A stretch of 64,000 nucleotides of DNA. Source: an uncultured Collinsella sp. GTDB taxonomy: Bacteria; Actinomycetota; Coriobacteriia; Coriobacteriales; Coriobacteriaceae. The stretch spans positions 10,695 to 74,694 of the forward strand of contig UQIN01000010.1 in NCBI GenBank assembly GCA_900541035.1, read 5' to 3'. Shown piece by piece: positions 8,720 through 17,246 of the stretch. The stretch's first letter is position 1. Each line of letters starts with the position of its first letter. The translations under genes and the position numbers were made by a program. Under the pieces are notes generated by a model. The model saw nothing but the letters and a program-made list of their open reading frames with translations, was not told the origin of the DNA and searched no databases.

Positions 8720-8852
8720 CGTCTGCCCGGGCGGTGCGGAATGTAAGGTTCATCGCGAGTTCCGCACGAGCCGGAGAGCACTTAATGTGCTCTCCGTGCG
8801 AGCAGGACTGTCCGAGCAGGGAATCTTACATTCCGCGCCGTCCGGGCAGACG
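8720..8852 (-). repeat. Family A nested inverted-repeat element, copy 2
   Basis: On the minus strand this element has the same core as 8248-8376 (TTCCCTGCTC, CACATTAAGTG, GTGCGGAACTCGCGATGAAC). The arms here are CGTCTGCCCGG (8720-8730 pairing with 8842-8852) and GCGGAATGTAAG (8736-8747 pairing with 8825-8836), and the inner hairpin is GAGAGCAC/GTGCTCTC. It lies 16 bases after the stop of the minus-strand sulfatase gene. Both copies therefore sit 3' of a gene in the same relative orientation. Confidence 0.85.
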
Positions 8853-8868
8853 AACCGGGATCGACCCG

Positions 8869-11184
8869 CTACTTAATCTTGGTCGTGCCCGGCGCCAGGT
8901 TGGGGTCGGTCTCGTTGGCCTCGGTCTGGAAGTGCTCGGTGTAGACGTTCTTGCCGTCGCGGAACATCTCGTAGTACTGCATCTTGGCGTAATCCTCGCG
9001 CGCCTTGGTGGCGGCTGCTGCGGCGGCGTCGTCACCGGTGACGTTGGAGGAGAGCGCCCAGCGCAGGCTGGCGTCCTCGTAGCCCACCGAGTTGATGGCG
9101 GGCAGCGACTCGCGAAGCGTCATGTGCGCTTTCTGGTAGTCGGAAAGCGGGGCGCCGATCAGCTGCATAAGCTGCGTGGACAGGTAGTTGGTGGACAGGT
9201 CGTCGACCTCGCTCGTCTGGTCGCAGCCGGCAACGTCGTAGTTGGCCCAGATGATGTAGTCGGTCTGCCACAGACGCTCCTGATGTGTGGCGTCGTCCTC
9301 GCCGGTAAACCACTTATCGTTGAACTTGGACGGGAAGAACGGCTGATGGTCGCCCCAGAACACCACGACTACCTTGCGGTCGAGCTTGCTCAAGGCGTTG
9401 AGGAAGTAGCGCAGCGCCTGATCGGACTGCTCGATGCACGAGACATACTCGTCGACATCGGACAGCGTGCCGTCCTCGACGGTCTTGGCGTCCAGGTCGG
9501 TCGTGTCGATATTCAGATGCATCTGCTTATCGACCGGCAGCAGGCCCGTGTCGTAGCCCGAGTGGTTCTGCATGGTCACGTCGAAGATAAACTGAGGATC
9601 GGCGTTCTGGTCGAGCAGCTCAAGAATCTTGTCGTAGGTAGCCTGGTCGGTCACCATCCCGCGCAGGGTATCGGCGCCCTGGAAATCGTTGATGGACAGG
9701 AACTGGTCAAAGCCAAAGTCCTTATAGACGTTTTCGCGGTTCCAGTTGGTGGCGTGGTTGGGGTGCATGGCCGTGGTGGAATATCCGAGCGACTTGAACT
9801 GCTCTGCCAGGTTCCCGGTCGTCTCCATGTTGTAGATGGTGTACGGATACACGCCCGAGCCCAGGTTGGCCATGGAGTTGCCGGTCATAAACTCAAACTC
9901 GGTATTGGCGGTGCCGCCGCCGTAGGCGCTCACGTAGAGCTTGCCGCGGCTGAGGCAGTTGGACAGGTTCTTAAAGTACTGCGGGCCTTCGTAGCCGGCG
10001 CGCATGTTCTGGTAGATCGAAAGGTCTGAGAAGGTCTCGTTCATGATGGCGATGACCGTGGGCTTCTCGCTATCGAACTGCTCCTCGGCGGCGGCGCGCT
10101 CGTCGCTCTTGGCCGCGTCGGACTTGTCGTAGGCCTTGGTGTACTTTTTGAGCGTGGCCTTGGCATCGTCGACGGAGTAGTCGGCGGGTTTGGGCGGCTT
10201 GATGGACTGCGCTGCGCTAATGAAAGCGGGCAGGTATCCCTCGCGCCAGTAGCTCTCGAGCGGGCGCCAGGTGTAGACGGTGATGCCGAGGGTGTTGTAG
10301 TAGTCGATAAGCGTGACGTGCGCGGTCACGCCGCCCAGGCACAGCACGGCGACGAGCAGGTTGGTGAGCAGCATGCGCTTGGCGTTGGCGGCGCCCTTCT
10401 GACGGTGCGGTGCCACCAGGCCGGCGTACTCGCATAGCAGCATGGCGATGGCGGTAAAGCCCATGGACAGCACGCAGAACAGCGAGATCGAGAAGGTGTA
10501 GCCGGTGCCGGCGACCGCAGCGGCGGTGGAGATGGCCGAAAGGTCGCCCGGCTGGATGGGCATGGATTTAAACGTGATGACGAAGAACTCGGCAATGCCC
10601 AGGACAAATAGGGCAAAGGCCAGGACCGCGGGAGCTGCGCCGTGGCGCTGGAACAGGAAGAACAGGCCGACCATGAGCGTGGTGATGATGGCCCACTCGA
10701 GCAGGATGCATAGGGGGTAGACCCAGGTAAAGTCGTGGTTGGATGAGACCTCCATGCCCAGCAGCGCAAAAACGCCGGCGAGCAGCAGGCACAGGACGGC
10801 GGCGACGAGCGGTTTGCCCACAAAGGTGCCGCGTAGGCGGGCGAGCTTGCCGGTGGGGGCGGGGGCGTCGGGCTTGGCGAACGCAAAGACGCGCGGGGCG
10901 ATGCGGTCGCGGGCGATGCTGGCCCAAGCGCAGCCGGTGAGGATGGCATTGGTCAGGATGAGCATCGCAAAGGCGAGCGGCTCGTTTTGCGCGACGAGAC
11001 CAATAGCGCCCCAGACGGTCAAAAAGAGCTGGAACAGGCCAAAGGCGACGCTCCAGGCGAAGGCGCTCTTGGTGACGGTGCCCGACTGAGCGCGAATGGC
11101 CTTGGCCTCGCGCAAGACAAGGTAGACGGTCGCCGCAAGACCGACGAGCGAGATGGCGGCAGCGAACATGCTGAGACTCCTCAC
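8869..11184 (-). CDS. LTA synthase family sulfatase (771 aa)
   Basis: The N-terminal half has about seven membrane segments (residues 5-300). The C-terminal half is an extracellular sulfatase/alkaline-phosphatase-fold domain. Metal and catalytic features are visible: MNETFSD (Glu383), TANTEF with the likely nucleophile Thr428, MHPNHATNW, and FWGDHQP with the metal-binding Asp-His near residue 615. These match glycerol- or glycan-phosphate transferases such as LtaS, which build wall or lipid-linked polymers from phosphatidylglycerol-type donors outside the membrane. The ribosome site GAGGAG precedes the ATG. It is monocistronic and divergent from the nitroreductase gene. The exact polymer cannot be told from sequence. 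Confidence 0.85.
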   Translation of the reverse strand: MRSLSMFAAAISLVGLAATVYLVLREAKAIRAQSGTVTKSAFAWSVAFGLFQLFLTVWGAIGLVAQNEPLAFAMLILTNAILTGCAWASIARDRIAPRVFAFAKPDAPAPTGKLARLRGTFVGKPLVAAVLCLLLAGVFALLGMEVSSNHDFTWVYPLCILLEWAIITTLMVGLFFLFQRHGAAPAVLAFALFVLGIAEFFVITFKSMPIQPGDLSAISTAAAVAGTGYTFSISLFCVLSMGFTAIAMLLCEYAGLVAPHRQKGAANAKRMLLTNLLVAVLCLGGVTAHVTLIDYYNTLGITVYTWRPLESYWREGYLPAFISAAQSIKPPKPADYSVDDAKATLKKYTKAYDKSDAAKSDERAAAEEQFDSEKPTVIAIMNETFSDLSIYQNMRAGYEGPQYFKNLSNCLSRGKLYVSAYGGGTANTEFEFMTGNSMANLGSGVYPYTIYNMETTGNLAEQFKSLGYSTTAMHPNHATNWNRENVYKDFGFDQFLSINDFQGADTLRGMVTDQATYDKILELLDQNADPQFIFDVTMQNHSGYDTGLLPVDKQMHLNIDTTDLDAKTVEDGTLSDVDEYVSCIEQSDQALRYFLNALSKLDRKVVVVFWGDHQPFFPSKFNDKWFTGEDDATHQERLWQTDYIIWANYDVAGCDQTSEVDDLSTNYLSTQLMQLIGAPLSDYQKAHMTLRESLPAINSVGYEDASLRWALSSNVTGDDAAAAAATKAREDYAKMQYYEMFRDGKNVYTEHFQTEANETDPNLAPGTTKIK

Positions 11185-11382
11185 AAACTAAAACCTACGA
11201 AAGCGGGGGTTTACCCGATTGTTACCAAGATATGCGCTGCAATTGGTGACTGCGCACAACAACCAGCCATATTAACGCGCACGTGCGGCGGTGTGGCGCA
11301 ATGTAGTGGCGACCTGCGCGATAATGGACGGGAATTACACGGAAACGTAAAGGCTTCTTAAAGAAATGGCGAGGGTAGGACG

Positions 11383-12255
11383 ATGAACGAGCAGGTTTGC
11401 AAGGCGGACATGGGCGGCGGCGGAGTTGCGGGTGTGGATACGTGCGGCTATCCGGTCGAGACTACGGGCAACACGGTGCTGGACATCTTGGAGCGCCGTT
11501 CGTCCACGCGCGCTTTTGCGCGCGATGACAATGACCGTCCCGTGGCGGTGACCGACGAGCAGCGTGCAGCGATTCTGCATGCGGCGAGTCGCGCGCCGTC
11601 GGCAGGCGCCATGATGATGTATTCCATCATCAGTATTCGCGAGCAGGCTACGCTCGATCGCTTGGCCGACCTGTGCGACCATCAGCCCATGATTGCCAAG
11701 GCGCCCTGGGCACTTATATTTGTGGTCGACTATGCCAAGTGGATCGATCTGTTTGAGCGCGTGGGCTGCTTTGAGCCCGAGTTCGTCGAGCGCACGGGCA
11801 AGGCGCCCCGTCGTGCACCGGGTTTGGGCGACTTTGCCATCGCGGCGCAGGACGCCGTGATCGCCGCGCAAAATGCCGTGGTCGCCGCCGAGGCCCTGGG
11901 GCTGGGAAGCTGCTACATCGGCGATGTCGTCGAGAATGCCGAGGAAGTGGCCGAGCTGCTGGATCTGCCTCCGTATACCATGCCGCTGTCGATGCTCATC
12001 ATCGGCACGCCCCGTAAGGAGCGTCCGGCGATCGCACACCCCGTGGTGAACCTGGTGCACGAGGAGCGCTACTGCCGTGCGGATGCCGCGACCATGGACG
12101 CGCAGGTGGCCGAGATGGACGCGATGTTCCGTCCGCACGCCCGCGAGGTGGGGGAGCGCGTCGTGGACATCTATACCCGCAAGCACACGAGTCCCTTTAT
12201 GGCCGAGATGAGCCGCTCCATGGAGTGGTGGTTCAAAAACTGGCTCGGAAAATGA
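11383..12255 (+). CDS. Nitroreductase family protein (290 aa)
   Basis: The protein contains LERRSSTRAFA near the start and ASRAPSAGAMMMYSI, the flavin-phosphate-binding layout of the FMN-dependent nitroreductase fold. GLGSCYIGDVVEN is the later FMN/dimer motif. It probably reduces nitro, quinone or similar substrates with NAD(P)H in the cytoplasm. At 290 residues it is longer than classic nitroreductases (about 200-220) because of a C-terminal extension from about residue 215 that includes DIYTRKH and a Trp-rich end. It is the stop gene of a short transcript: a family D palindrome starts 3 bases after its TGA. Substrate unknown. Confidence 0.8.
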   Translation: MNEQVCKADMGGGGVAGVDTCGYPVETTGNTVLDILERRSSTRAFARDDNDRPVAVTDEQRAAILHAASRAPSAGAMMMYSIISIREQATLDRLADLCDHQPMIAKAPWALIFVVDYAKWIDLFERVGCFEPEFVERTGKAPRRAPGLGDFAIAAQDAVIAAQNAVVAAEALGLGSCYIGDVVENAEEVAELLDLPPYTMPLSMLIIGTPRKERPAIAHPVVNLVHEERYCRADAATMDAQVAEMDAMFRPHAREVGERVVDIYTRKHTSPFMAEMSRSMEWWFKNWLGK

Positions 12256-12257
12256 CG

Positions 12258-12290
12258 AATGTGACAAAGGGACAGTCCCTTTGTCACATT
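12258..12290. repeat. Family D 33-bp palindrome (copy 1)
   Basis: AATGTGACAAAGGGAC and its exact inverse flank one central A, making a perfect 33-bp palindrome. It begins 3 bases after the nitroreductase stop codon. The same palindrome, with few changes, occurs at 25640, 35322, 38699 and 45424. It would fold into a very stable hairpin and may serve as a terminator or a REP-like mobile repeat. Confidence 0.85.
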
Positions 12291-12372
12291 CCATATCGCC
12301 GCGGTAGCCTAAAGACTGTATAAATCTTTATCTAGCTGGGAAAACAGTGCATTTAAACATGGGCCGATTACC

Positions 12373-12378
12373 TATAAT
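12373..12378 (+). promoter_or_regulatory. Candidate -10 box for kup
   Basis: TATAAT lies 36 bases before the kup ATG in an otherwise GC-rich region. A matching -35 box is poor (CATTTA at 12350-12355 with a 17-base spacer), so this is only a candidate. Confidence 0.4.
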
Positions 12379-12413
12379 TCCTTCGAACATTAAAGTTGGG
12401 AGGAAACCGGCTT

Positions 12414-14441
12414 ATGGAACAAAAGGCCAAGGAGGCAGCCTCGCACGCTGCGATTCCTGTGAGCATCTCGGCGATGCTCGTCACGCTGGGCGTGGTGTAC
12501 GGCGATATCGGCACCAGCCCTATGTATGTAACCAAGGCGCTCGTTGCCGGCAACGGCGGCATCGGAAGCGTGACGGAGGAGTTCGTGCTTGGCGCGCTCT
12601 CCCTTGTCGTGTGGACGGTCACGCTGCTGACCACCATCAAGTATGTGCTCATCTCGCTGCGCGCCGATAACCATGGTGAGGGCGGCATCTTTGCCCTGTA
12701 CAGCCTGGTCAAGCGCTGTGGCAAGTGGCTTATCATCCCCGCCATGCTGGGTGGCGCCGCGCTGCTCGCCGACGGCATCCTGACGCCGGCCGTTACCGTT
12801 ACCACGGCCATCGAGGGCCTGCGCACCATCCCGGCGGTCCATGCCGTGCTGGGCGATGACCAGGGCCGCGTCGTCGCCATTACGCTCGCCATCATCATCG
12901 CGCTCTTTTTGGTGCAACGCATCGGTACGGCCAAGATCGGTCACGCCTTTGGCCCCATCATGACGCTGTGGTTCCTGTTCCTGGGCGGCACGGGTCTGTT
13001 TTTTGTCTTCCAGCACCCCGCCGTGCTGCTGTGCCTCAACCCGGTGCGCGGCATCGCCTTTTTGCTGAGCCCCAACAACCACGCGGGTATCATGATTCTG
13101 GGCAGCTGCTTCCTCGCCACCACCGGTGCCGAGGCGCTCTACTCCGACATGGGCCACGTCGGCCGCGGCAACATCTACGCCACCTGGCCGTTCGTTAAGT
13201 GCTGCCTGCTGCTTTCCTATATGGGCCAGGGCGCTTGGCTTATGAACAACGCTGCCAACCCCGAGCTCATGGGCATTGCCGACCTCAACCCGTTCTACCA
13301 GATGCTCGCCCCGGGCCTGCGCCCGTTTGCCGTAGGCCTTTCCACCGTTGCGGCCATCATCGCCTCGCAGGCGCTCATCACCGGCGCATTCTCGCTGGTG
13401 TCCGAGGCCAGCCGTCTGGACCTTATGCCGCACATGCAGGTCTTCTATCCTGCCGAGACCAAGGGCCAGCTCTACATCCCCATGGTCAACAACGTCATGC
13501 TTGTGGGCTGCGTCATCGTGGTGCTGCTGTTCCAGAACTCGGCGCATATGGAAGCCGCCTACGGCCTTGCCATTACGCTGACTATGATGTGCACCACGCT
13601 GCTGCTCTTCTTCTACCTGCACGAGGAGCGCAAGCTCAAGGTTGCTCCGTGGATCTTCGCGGCCTTCTTCCTTTTGCTCGAAGGCTTCTTCTTCGTGAGC
13701 TCGCTCACCAAGTTCTTCCACGGCGGCTACTTCACCATCCTCATGGCTGCACTCATCATGGGCATTATGGTGTGCTGGTACAACGGCACGGCGGTCGAGC
13801 AGCGCCAGTTTACGCTGCTGCCGCTGCGCAGCTACCTGCCGCAGCTCAAGCGCCTGCGCGACGACGACCGTTACGAGCGCATGAGCGACAACGTCGTGTA
13901 CCTGACCAAGGACACCCATACCGACTACATCGACCGCGATATTGTCTACTCGATCTTGGACAAGCATCCCAAGCGTGCCCACGCCTGGTGGTTTGTGAAC
14001 GTCGAGACCATGGACGAACCGCATACCTTTGCCTATTCGGTCGAGACGTTCGGCACCGACTACGTGTTCCGCGTGCATCTGTACCTGGGCTACAAGATCA
14101 ACCAGCGCGTCAATGCCTACCTGCGTCAGGTTGTTCAGGACCTGGCTGCCACCGGCGAGCTGCCGCCGCAGACGCATGACTACTCGGTCTACAAGGATCC
14201 GGGTAACATCGGCACGTTCAAGTTCGTCCTGATCCGTAAGCTTCTGGCGCCCGAAAGCGATGTGGAGCCCAGCGAGCGTACGGCCATCACGCTCAAGTAC
14301 ATCATTCGCCGCGCCGCCGGCACGCCTGCGCGCTGGTACGGCCTGGAGAACTCCAACGTGAGCTTTGAGTACGTGCCGCTGTTCACCAAGTTCAAAGCCG
14401 TGAACAAGATGCAGCGCCTGGCCCCCAACGAGCGGCCGTAG
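12414..14441 (+). CDS. kup: Kup family potassium uptake protein (675 aa)
   Basis: The sequence has about twelve membrane segments and the Kup signature GVVYGDIGTSPMYV near residue 31. It also has DNHGEGGIFALYSL and GAEALYSDMGHVGRGNI, which line the potassium path in this family. A soluble C-terminal domain follows from about residue 460. It imports potassium, probably with protons. I start it at the ATG at 12414 behind GGGAGG rather than a TTG at 12396 that overlaps that ribosome site. It heads a cluster with a small membrane protein and KdpD/KdpE-like regulators, which suggests regulated potassium supply. No kdpFABC genes are present. Confidence 0.92.
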   Translation: MEQKAKEAASHAAIPVSISAMLVTLGVVYGDIGTSPMYVTKALVAGNGGIGSVTEEFVLGALSLVVWTVTLLTTIKYVLISLRADNHGEGGIFALYSLVKRCGKWLIIPAMLGGAALLADGILTPAVTVTTAIEGLRTIPAVHAVLGDDQGRVVAITLAIIIALFLVQRIGTAKIGHAFGPIMTLWFLFLGGTGLFFVFQHPAVLLCLNPVRGIAFLLSPNNHAGIMILGSCFLATTGAEALYSDMGHVGRGNIYATWPFVKCCLLLSYMGQGAWLMNNAANPELMGIADLNPFYQMLAPGLRPFAVGLSTVAAIIASQALITGAFSLVSEASRLDLMPHMQVFYPAETKGQLYIPMVNNVMLVGCVIVVLLFQNSAHMEAAYGLAITLTMMCTTLLLFFYLHEERKLKVAPWIFAAFFLLLEGFFFVSSLTKFFHGGYFTILMAALIMGIMVCWYNGTAVEQRQFTLLPLRSYLPQLKRLRDDDRYERMSDNVVYLTKDTHTDYIDRDIVYSILDKHPKRAHAWWFVNVETMDEPHTFAYSVETFGTDYVFRVHLYLGYKINQRVNAYLRQVVQDLAATGELPPQTHDYSVYKDPGNIGTFKFVLIRKLLAPESDVEPSERTAITLKYIIRRAAGTPARWYGLENSNVSFEYVPLFTKFKAVNKMQRLAPNERP

Positions 14442-14501
14442 ACGTCGGCGGCTACACGGAGTTGGTTTTTGATGGATAAGCATGAGGTCGGGGAGGTAAA
14501 C

Positions 14502-14696
14502 ATGGATACAAAGGCGCTCGATGGCCGTGAGGCGGTGGTCGAAATGGTGCGTGAGGCGCGTGTCGACGCCGCCGAAGATCGGTTCCTTACGAACCGTGCC
14601 AACATGGATATGGCCGACCGCGTGATCTCGATCGTGGTGACGCTGCTTGTCGCGGCGTGCGTTTGCGCGCTGCTCGCACACGTGCTGTTTGTCTAG
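14502..14696 (+). CDS. Small single-span membrane protein (64 aa)
   Basis: A charged N-terminal half (about residues 1-38, rich in Arg, Asp and Glu) is followed by one hydrophobic segment, VISIVVTLLVAACVCALLAHVLF, at the very C-terminus. The ATG at 14502 is preceded by GGGAGG with a 5-base gap, which is much better than the upstream ATG at 14472. It lies 60 bases after kup and before the KdpD-like kinase, in the same direction. I do not recognise its family. Its place invites comparison with small regulatory or accessory subunits of potassium transporters such as KdpF, but that is only inference. Confidence 0.6.
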   Translation: MDTKALDGREAVVEMVREARVDAAEDRFLTNRANMDMADRVISIVVTLLVAACVCALLAHVLFV

Positions 14697-14743
14697 CGAC
14701 CGCCGGTCGTAGAAGGCTTTACACTTGGAACCACCACAAGGGA

Positions 14744-14779
14744 AACCACCACAAAGGTGCCTGTCCCTTTGTGGTGGTT
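14744..14779 (+). terminator. Terminator or attenuator before kdpD
   Basis: AACCACCACAAAGG (14744-14757) pairs perfectly with CCTTTGTGGTGGTT (14766-14779) around an 8-base loop, followed by TTTGTTTTTG. It is a strong intrinsic terminator and is related in its CACAAAGG...CCTTTGTG core to the family D palindromes. It lies only 30 bases before the kdpD-like ATG, so kdpDE need read-through or a start point inside the gap. Confidence 0.75.
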
Positions 14780-14808
14780 TTTGTTTTTGAGAGAGGGGCG
14801 GGGCGCTG

Positions 14809-16434
14809 ATGGACGTCCGTACGGACGGCGATATTGCCGATAGCTTTTGGTGGCGGCGCACAACGCTGACGCGCCGCACTCCTCTGTATGACGCCTGCGT
14901 ATCGGTGGGGCTGTTGGTCGCGGCGACGATTGTGGGTGCGCTGCTCGACCATCCGGGTCTCGCGCCGAGCATCATGATCGTCTATGTGTTCGCCGTTCAG
15001 CTGTGCGCATTCTTTACCTGGAGTCGCCTGTATTGCTTGCTGAGCTCGGCTGCCGCCGTGGCGCTCTACAACTTCTTGTTTGTCGACCCGCGCTACTCGC
15101 TGTCGCTTATCGACCGCGTCTATCCCGGCATGTTCTTCATCATGTTTGTGGTCTCGCTCGTGTCGAGCTCGATTGCCTTGGCCCTGCGCCGGGCCTTGGC
15201 GCAGGCTGCCGCCAGCGACCGTCGCACGCATATGGTGCTCGAGACCAACCGCATGCTGCAGCGCTGCGCCGACGAGCAGCAGATCGTTCACGCCATGGCC
15301 ACGCAGCTGGCACGTCTTTCGGGCTGCCCTGTCGTGTGGTACAGCGCCGACGCCGAGGGCGATGACCTGCTGCCGCGTGCGACATACACGGCCGTGGGCG
15401 ATGCCGCACCGGTGCACGAACTGGCGCCGCAGATGCCGCCGCGGCTCTCGGCGTCCGCCTATGTGGGAACGCCGCTCGATGCCACCTATGGCGGCTCGGC
15501 GTTTTATGGCATCTACCTGACGGTTCGCACAGGCGACGGCTTCGCGCGCTCGGGCGACCCCGCCTCGGTGGTGGGCGTGCTGGCTATCGTTGCCGAGCCC
15601 GACGTGCTGACGCATGAGGAGCGGACACTTGCCGATGCCATCGTGAGCGAAGGCGAGCTGGCGCTCGATCGCGCCCGCGCCATGGAGGCCCGCGAGGAGG
15701 CGGCGGTGCTTGCCAAAAACGAACAGCTGCGCGCCAACCTGCTGCGCTCCATCTCGCATGATCTGCGCACGCCGCTCACCAGTATTTCGGGCAATGCCGA
15801 CGTGCTGCTCGACCAGGGCTCGACCGGCACCGCGGTGCTCGATGCCCAGACGCGCCGCGGCCTGCTTCTATCCATTCGCTCGGATGCGCTGTGGCTCAAC
15901 GCCACCGTCGAGAATCTGCTCGCCATCACCAAGCTCGAGGGTGGCGGTATGTGCCTGTCGACCACGCTCGAGCTCATGGACGATATCGTCGAGGAGGCGC
16001 TGCGCCACGTGAACCCTGCCGTGCGCGAGCACGACCTTAAGGTGGTGGCGTGCGATGAACCGGCGCTCGTCAACGTCGATGCGCGCCTGATGGTGCAGCT
16101 GGTGGTCAATCTGGTGAACAACGCCATCACCTATACGCCCGCGGGCTCGCATATCATGATTTCGATTAGCGTCGACGATGGACGCGTGGCGTGCTCGGTG
16201 GCCGATGATGGTCCGGGCATCGCACCCGAGGATCGCGAGCGGATCTTCGAGTCGTTCTATACCGCCAACCATGGTCTGGCCGACAGCCACCGCAGCGTTG
16301 GCCTGGGTCTTTCGCTCTGCCGTTCCATTGCGTTGGCACATGGCGGTAGCATAGAGGTTGCCGCGGCAGACCCGCACGGTTCGGTCTTTACGATTGAACT
16401 TCCCGCCGCCGACGTTTCGTTTGATAAGGAGTAG
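14809..16434 (+). CDS. kdpD: KdpD-like sensor histidine kinase, short form (541 aa)
   Basis: It begins with four membrane segments (about residues 28-125, DUF4118 type), then a GAF-like region (about 145-280). The HisKA box follows, SISHDLRTPLTS with His317, and then an HATPase domain (VVNLVNNAI, DDGPGI, GLGLSLCR). These match the C-terminal two thirds of KdpD. The N-terminal KdpD and universal-stress-like domains of full-length KdpD (about 890 residues) are absent. The protein should sense potassium or turgor at the membrane and phosphorylate the response regulator encoded 4 bases downstream. It stands beside kup and not beside kdpFABC, so kup may be its target. Confidence 0.85.
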   Translation: MDVRTDGDIADSFWWRRTTLTRRTPLYDACVSVGLLVAATIVGALLDHPGLAPSIMIVYVFAVQLCAFFTWSRLYCLLSSAAAVALYNFLFVDPRYSLSLIDRVYPGMFFIMFVVSLVSSSIALALRRALAQAAASDRRTHMVLETNRMLQRCADEQQIVHAMATQLARLSGCPVVWYSADAEGDDLLPRATYTAVGDAAPVHELAPQMPPRLSASAYVGTPLDATYGGSAFYGIYLTVRTGDGFARSGDPASVVGVLAIVAEPDVLTHEERTLADAIVSEGELALDRARAMEAREEAAVLAKNEQLRANLLRSISHDLRTPLTSISGNADVLLDQGSTGTAVLDAQTRRGLLLSIRSDALWLNATVENLLAITKLEGGGMCLSTTLELMDDIVEEALRHVNPAVREHDLKVVACDEPALVNVDARLMVQLVVNLVNNAITYTPAGSHIMISISVDDGRVACSVADDGPGIAPEDRERIFESFYTANHGLADSHRSVGLGLSLCRSIALAHGGSIEVAAADPHGSVFTIELPAADVSFDKE

Positions 16435-16438
16435 CGCT

Positions 16439-17152
16439 GTGCCGAACTCTGCCGTAAAACCGCTCATCTTGGTCGTTGAGGACGACCCCGCCGTTCGCAA
16501 TCTTATCGTTGCCGCGCTCGAGGCGCACGGCTTGCGCCATATGGCTGTGGAGACCGCCCATGCCGCCATCGCCGCCGCCTCATCGCAGGCACCGAGCATC
16601 GTGCTGCTCGATCTGGGCCTGCCCGATATGGACGGCGTCAAGGTGGTGGAGTCGGTGCGCGCATGGTCGGGCATGCCGATCATCGTGGTCTCGGCGCGCA
16701 GCGAGGATGCGGACAAAATCCGCGCGCTCGATGCCGGTGCCGACGACTATCTGACCAAGCCGTTTTCGGTCGAGGAACTGCTCGCGCGCATTCGCACGAC
16801 GCTCAGGCGCCTTTCGTATGCGCAAACGGGCGGCGTTGTCTCCGAGGGCTCGTTCGATACCGGTGAGCTGCATATCGATTTTGATGCCGGCATTGCCACG
16901 ATGGATGGCGAGGAGTTGCACCTGACGCCGATTGAGTACAAGCTCCTGTGCCTGCTGGCGCATAACGCCGACAAGGTACTGACGCACCAGTTTATCCTGC
17001 ACGAGATTTGGGGCACGGCAACTAAGAGTGACCTGGCAAGCCTGCGCGTCTTTATGGGTACGCTGCGTAAGAAGATCGAGTCCGACCCCGCGCATCCGCG
17101 CTATATCCAGACGCACGTGGGTATCGGCTATCGCCTGGTCACCCAAGGGTAG
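16439..17152 (+). CDS. kdpE: KdpE-like response regulator (237 aa)
   Basis: The receiver domain has the acidic pair EDD at residues 14-16, the phosphate acceptor Asp58 in VLLDLGLPD, and the conserved Lys in DYLTKPF. An OmpR/PhoB-type winged helix follows (LTPIEYKLLCLLA, LRVFMGTLRKKIE). I take the GTG at 16439 as start: AAGGAG lies 7 bases upstream, overlapping the end of the kinase gene, and the protein then begins at the receiver domain. It should be phosphorylated by the adjacent KdpD-like kinase and control transcription of potassium-uptake genes. Confidence 0.9.
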   Translation: MPNSAVKPLILVVEDDPAVRNLIVAALEAHGLRHMAVETAHAAIAAASSQAPSIVLLDLGLPDMDGVKVVESVRAWSGMPIIVVSARSEDADKIRALDAGADDYLTKPFSVEELLARIRTTLRRLSYAQTGGVVSEGSFDTGELHIDFDAGIATMDGEELHLTPIEYKLLCLLAHNADKVLTHQFILHEIWGTATKSDLASLRVFMGTLRKKIESDPAHPRYIQTHVGIGYRLVTQG

Positions 17153-17176
17153 GATGACGTCCGCCATCCTACTATG

Positions 17177-17243
17177 AGTTGCGGTGAAATACGGTCTAAA
17201 TTTGCCTAATTCCAGGCAAAACAGTCCGTATTCCACCGCAACT
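17177..17243. terminator. Long bidirectional hairpin between convergent kdpE and rlmKL
   Basis: AGTTGCGGTGAAATACGG (17177-17194) pairs with 17226-17243 with one mismatch. Inside it TTTGCCT (17201-17207) pairs with AGGCAAA (17214-17220). It sits in the 94-base gap between two convergent genes, as expected of a shared terminator. Confidence 0.75.
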
Positions 17244-17246
17244 TTG

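Noticed and set aside
8734..10029. A 431-codon plus-strand frame across the sulfatase 3' half
   Set aside because: Antisense shadow of the sulfatase gene and overlaps the family A element.
12291..12413. A riboswitch upstream of kup
   Set aside because: The leader is too short and I could not recognise the conserved core of the c-di-AMP (ydaO) class.
12390..14975. An 861-codon frame antisense to kup
   Set aside because: Shadow of the kup gene; low-complexity His/Gly/Arg-rich composition and no family resemblance.
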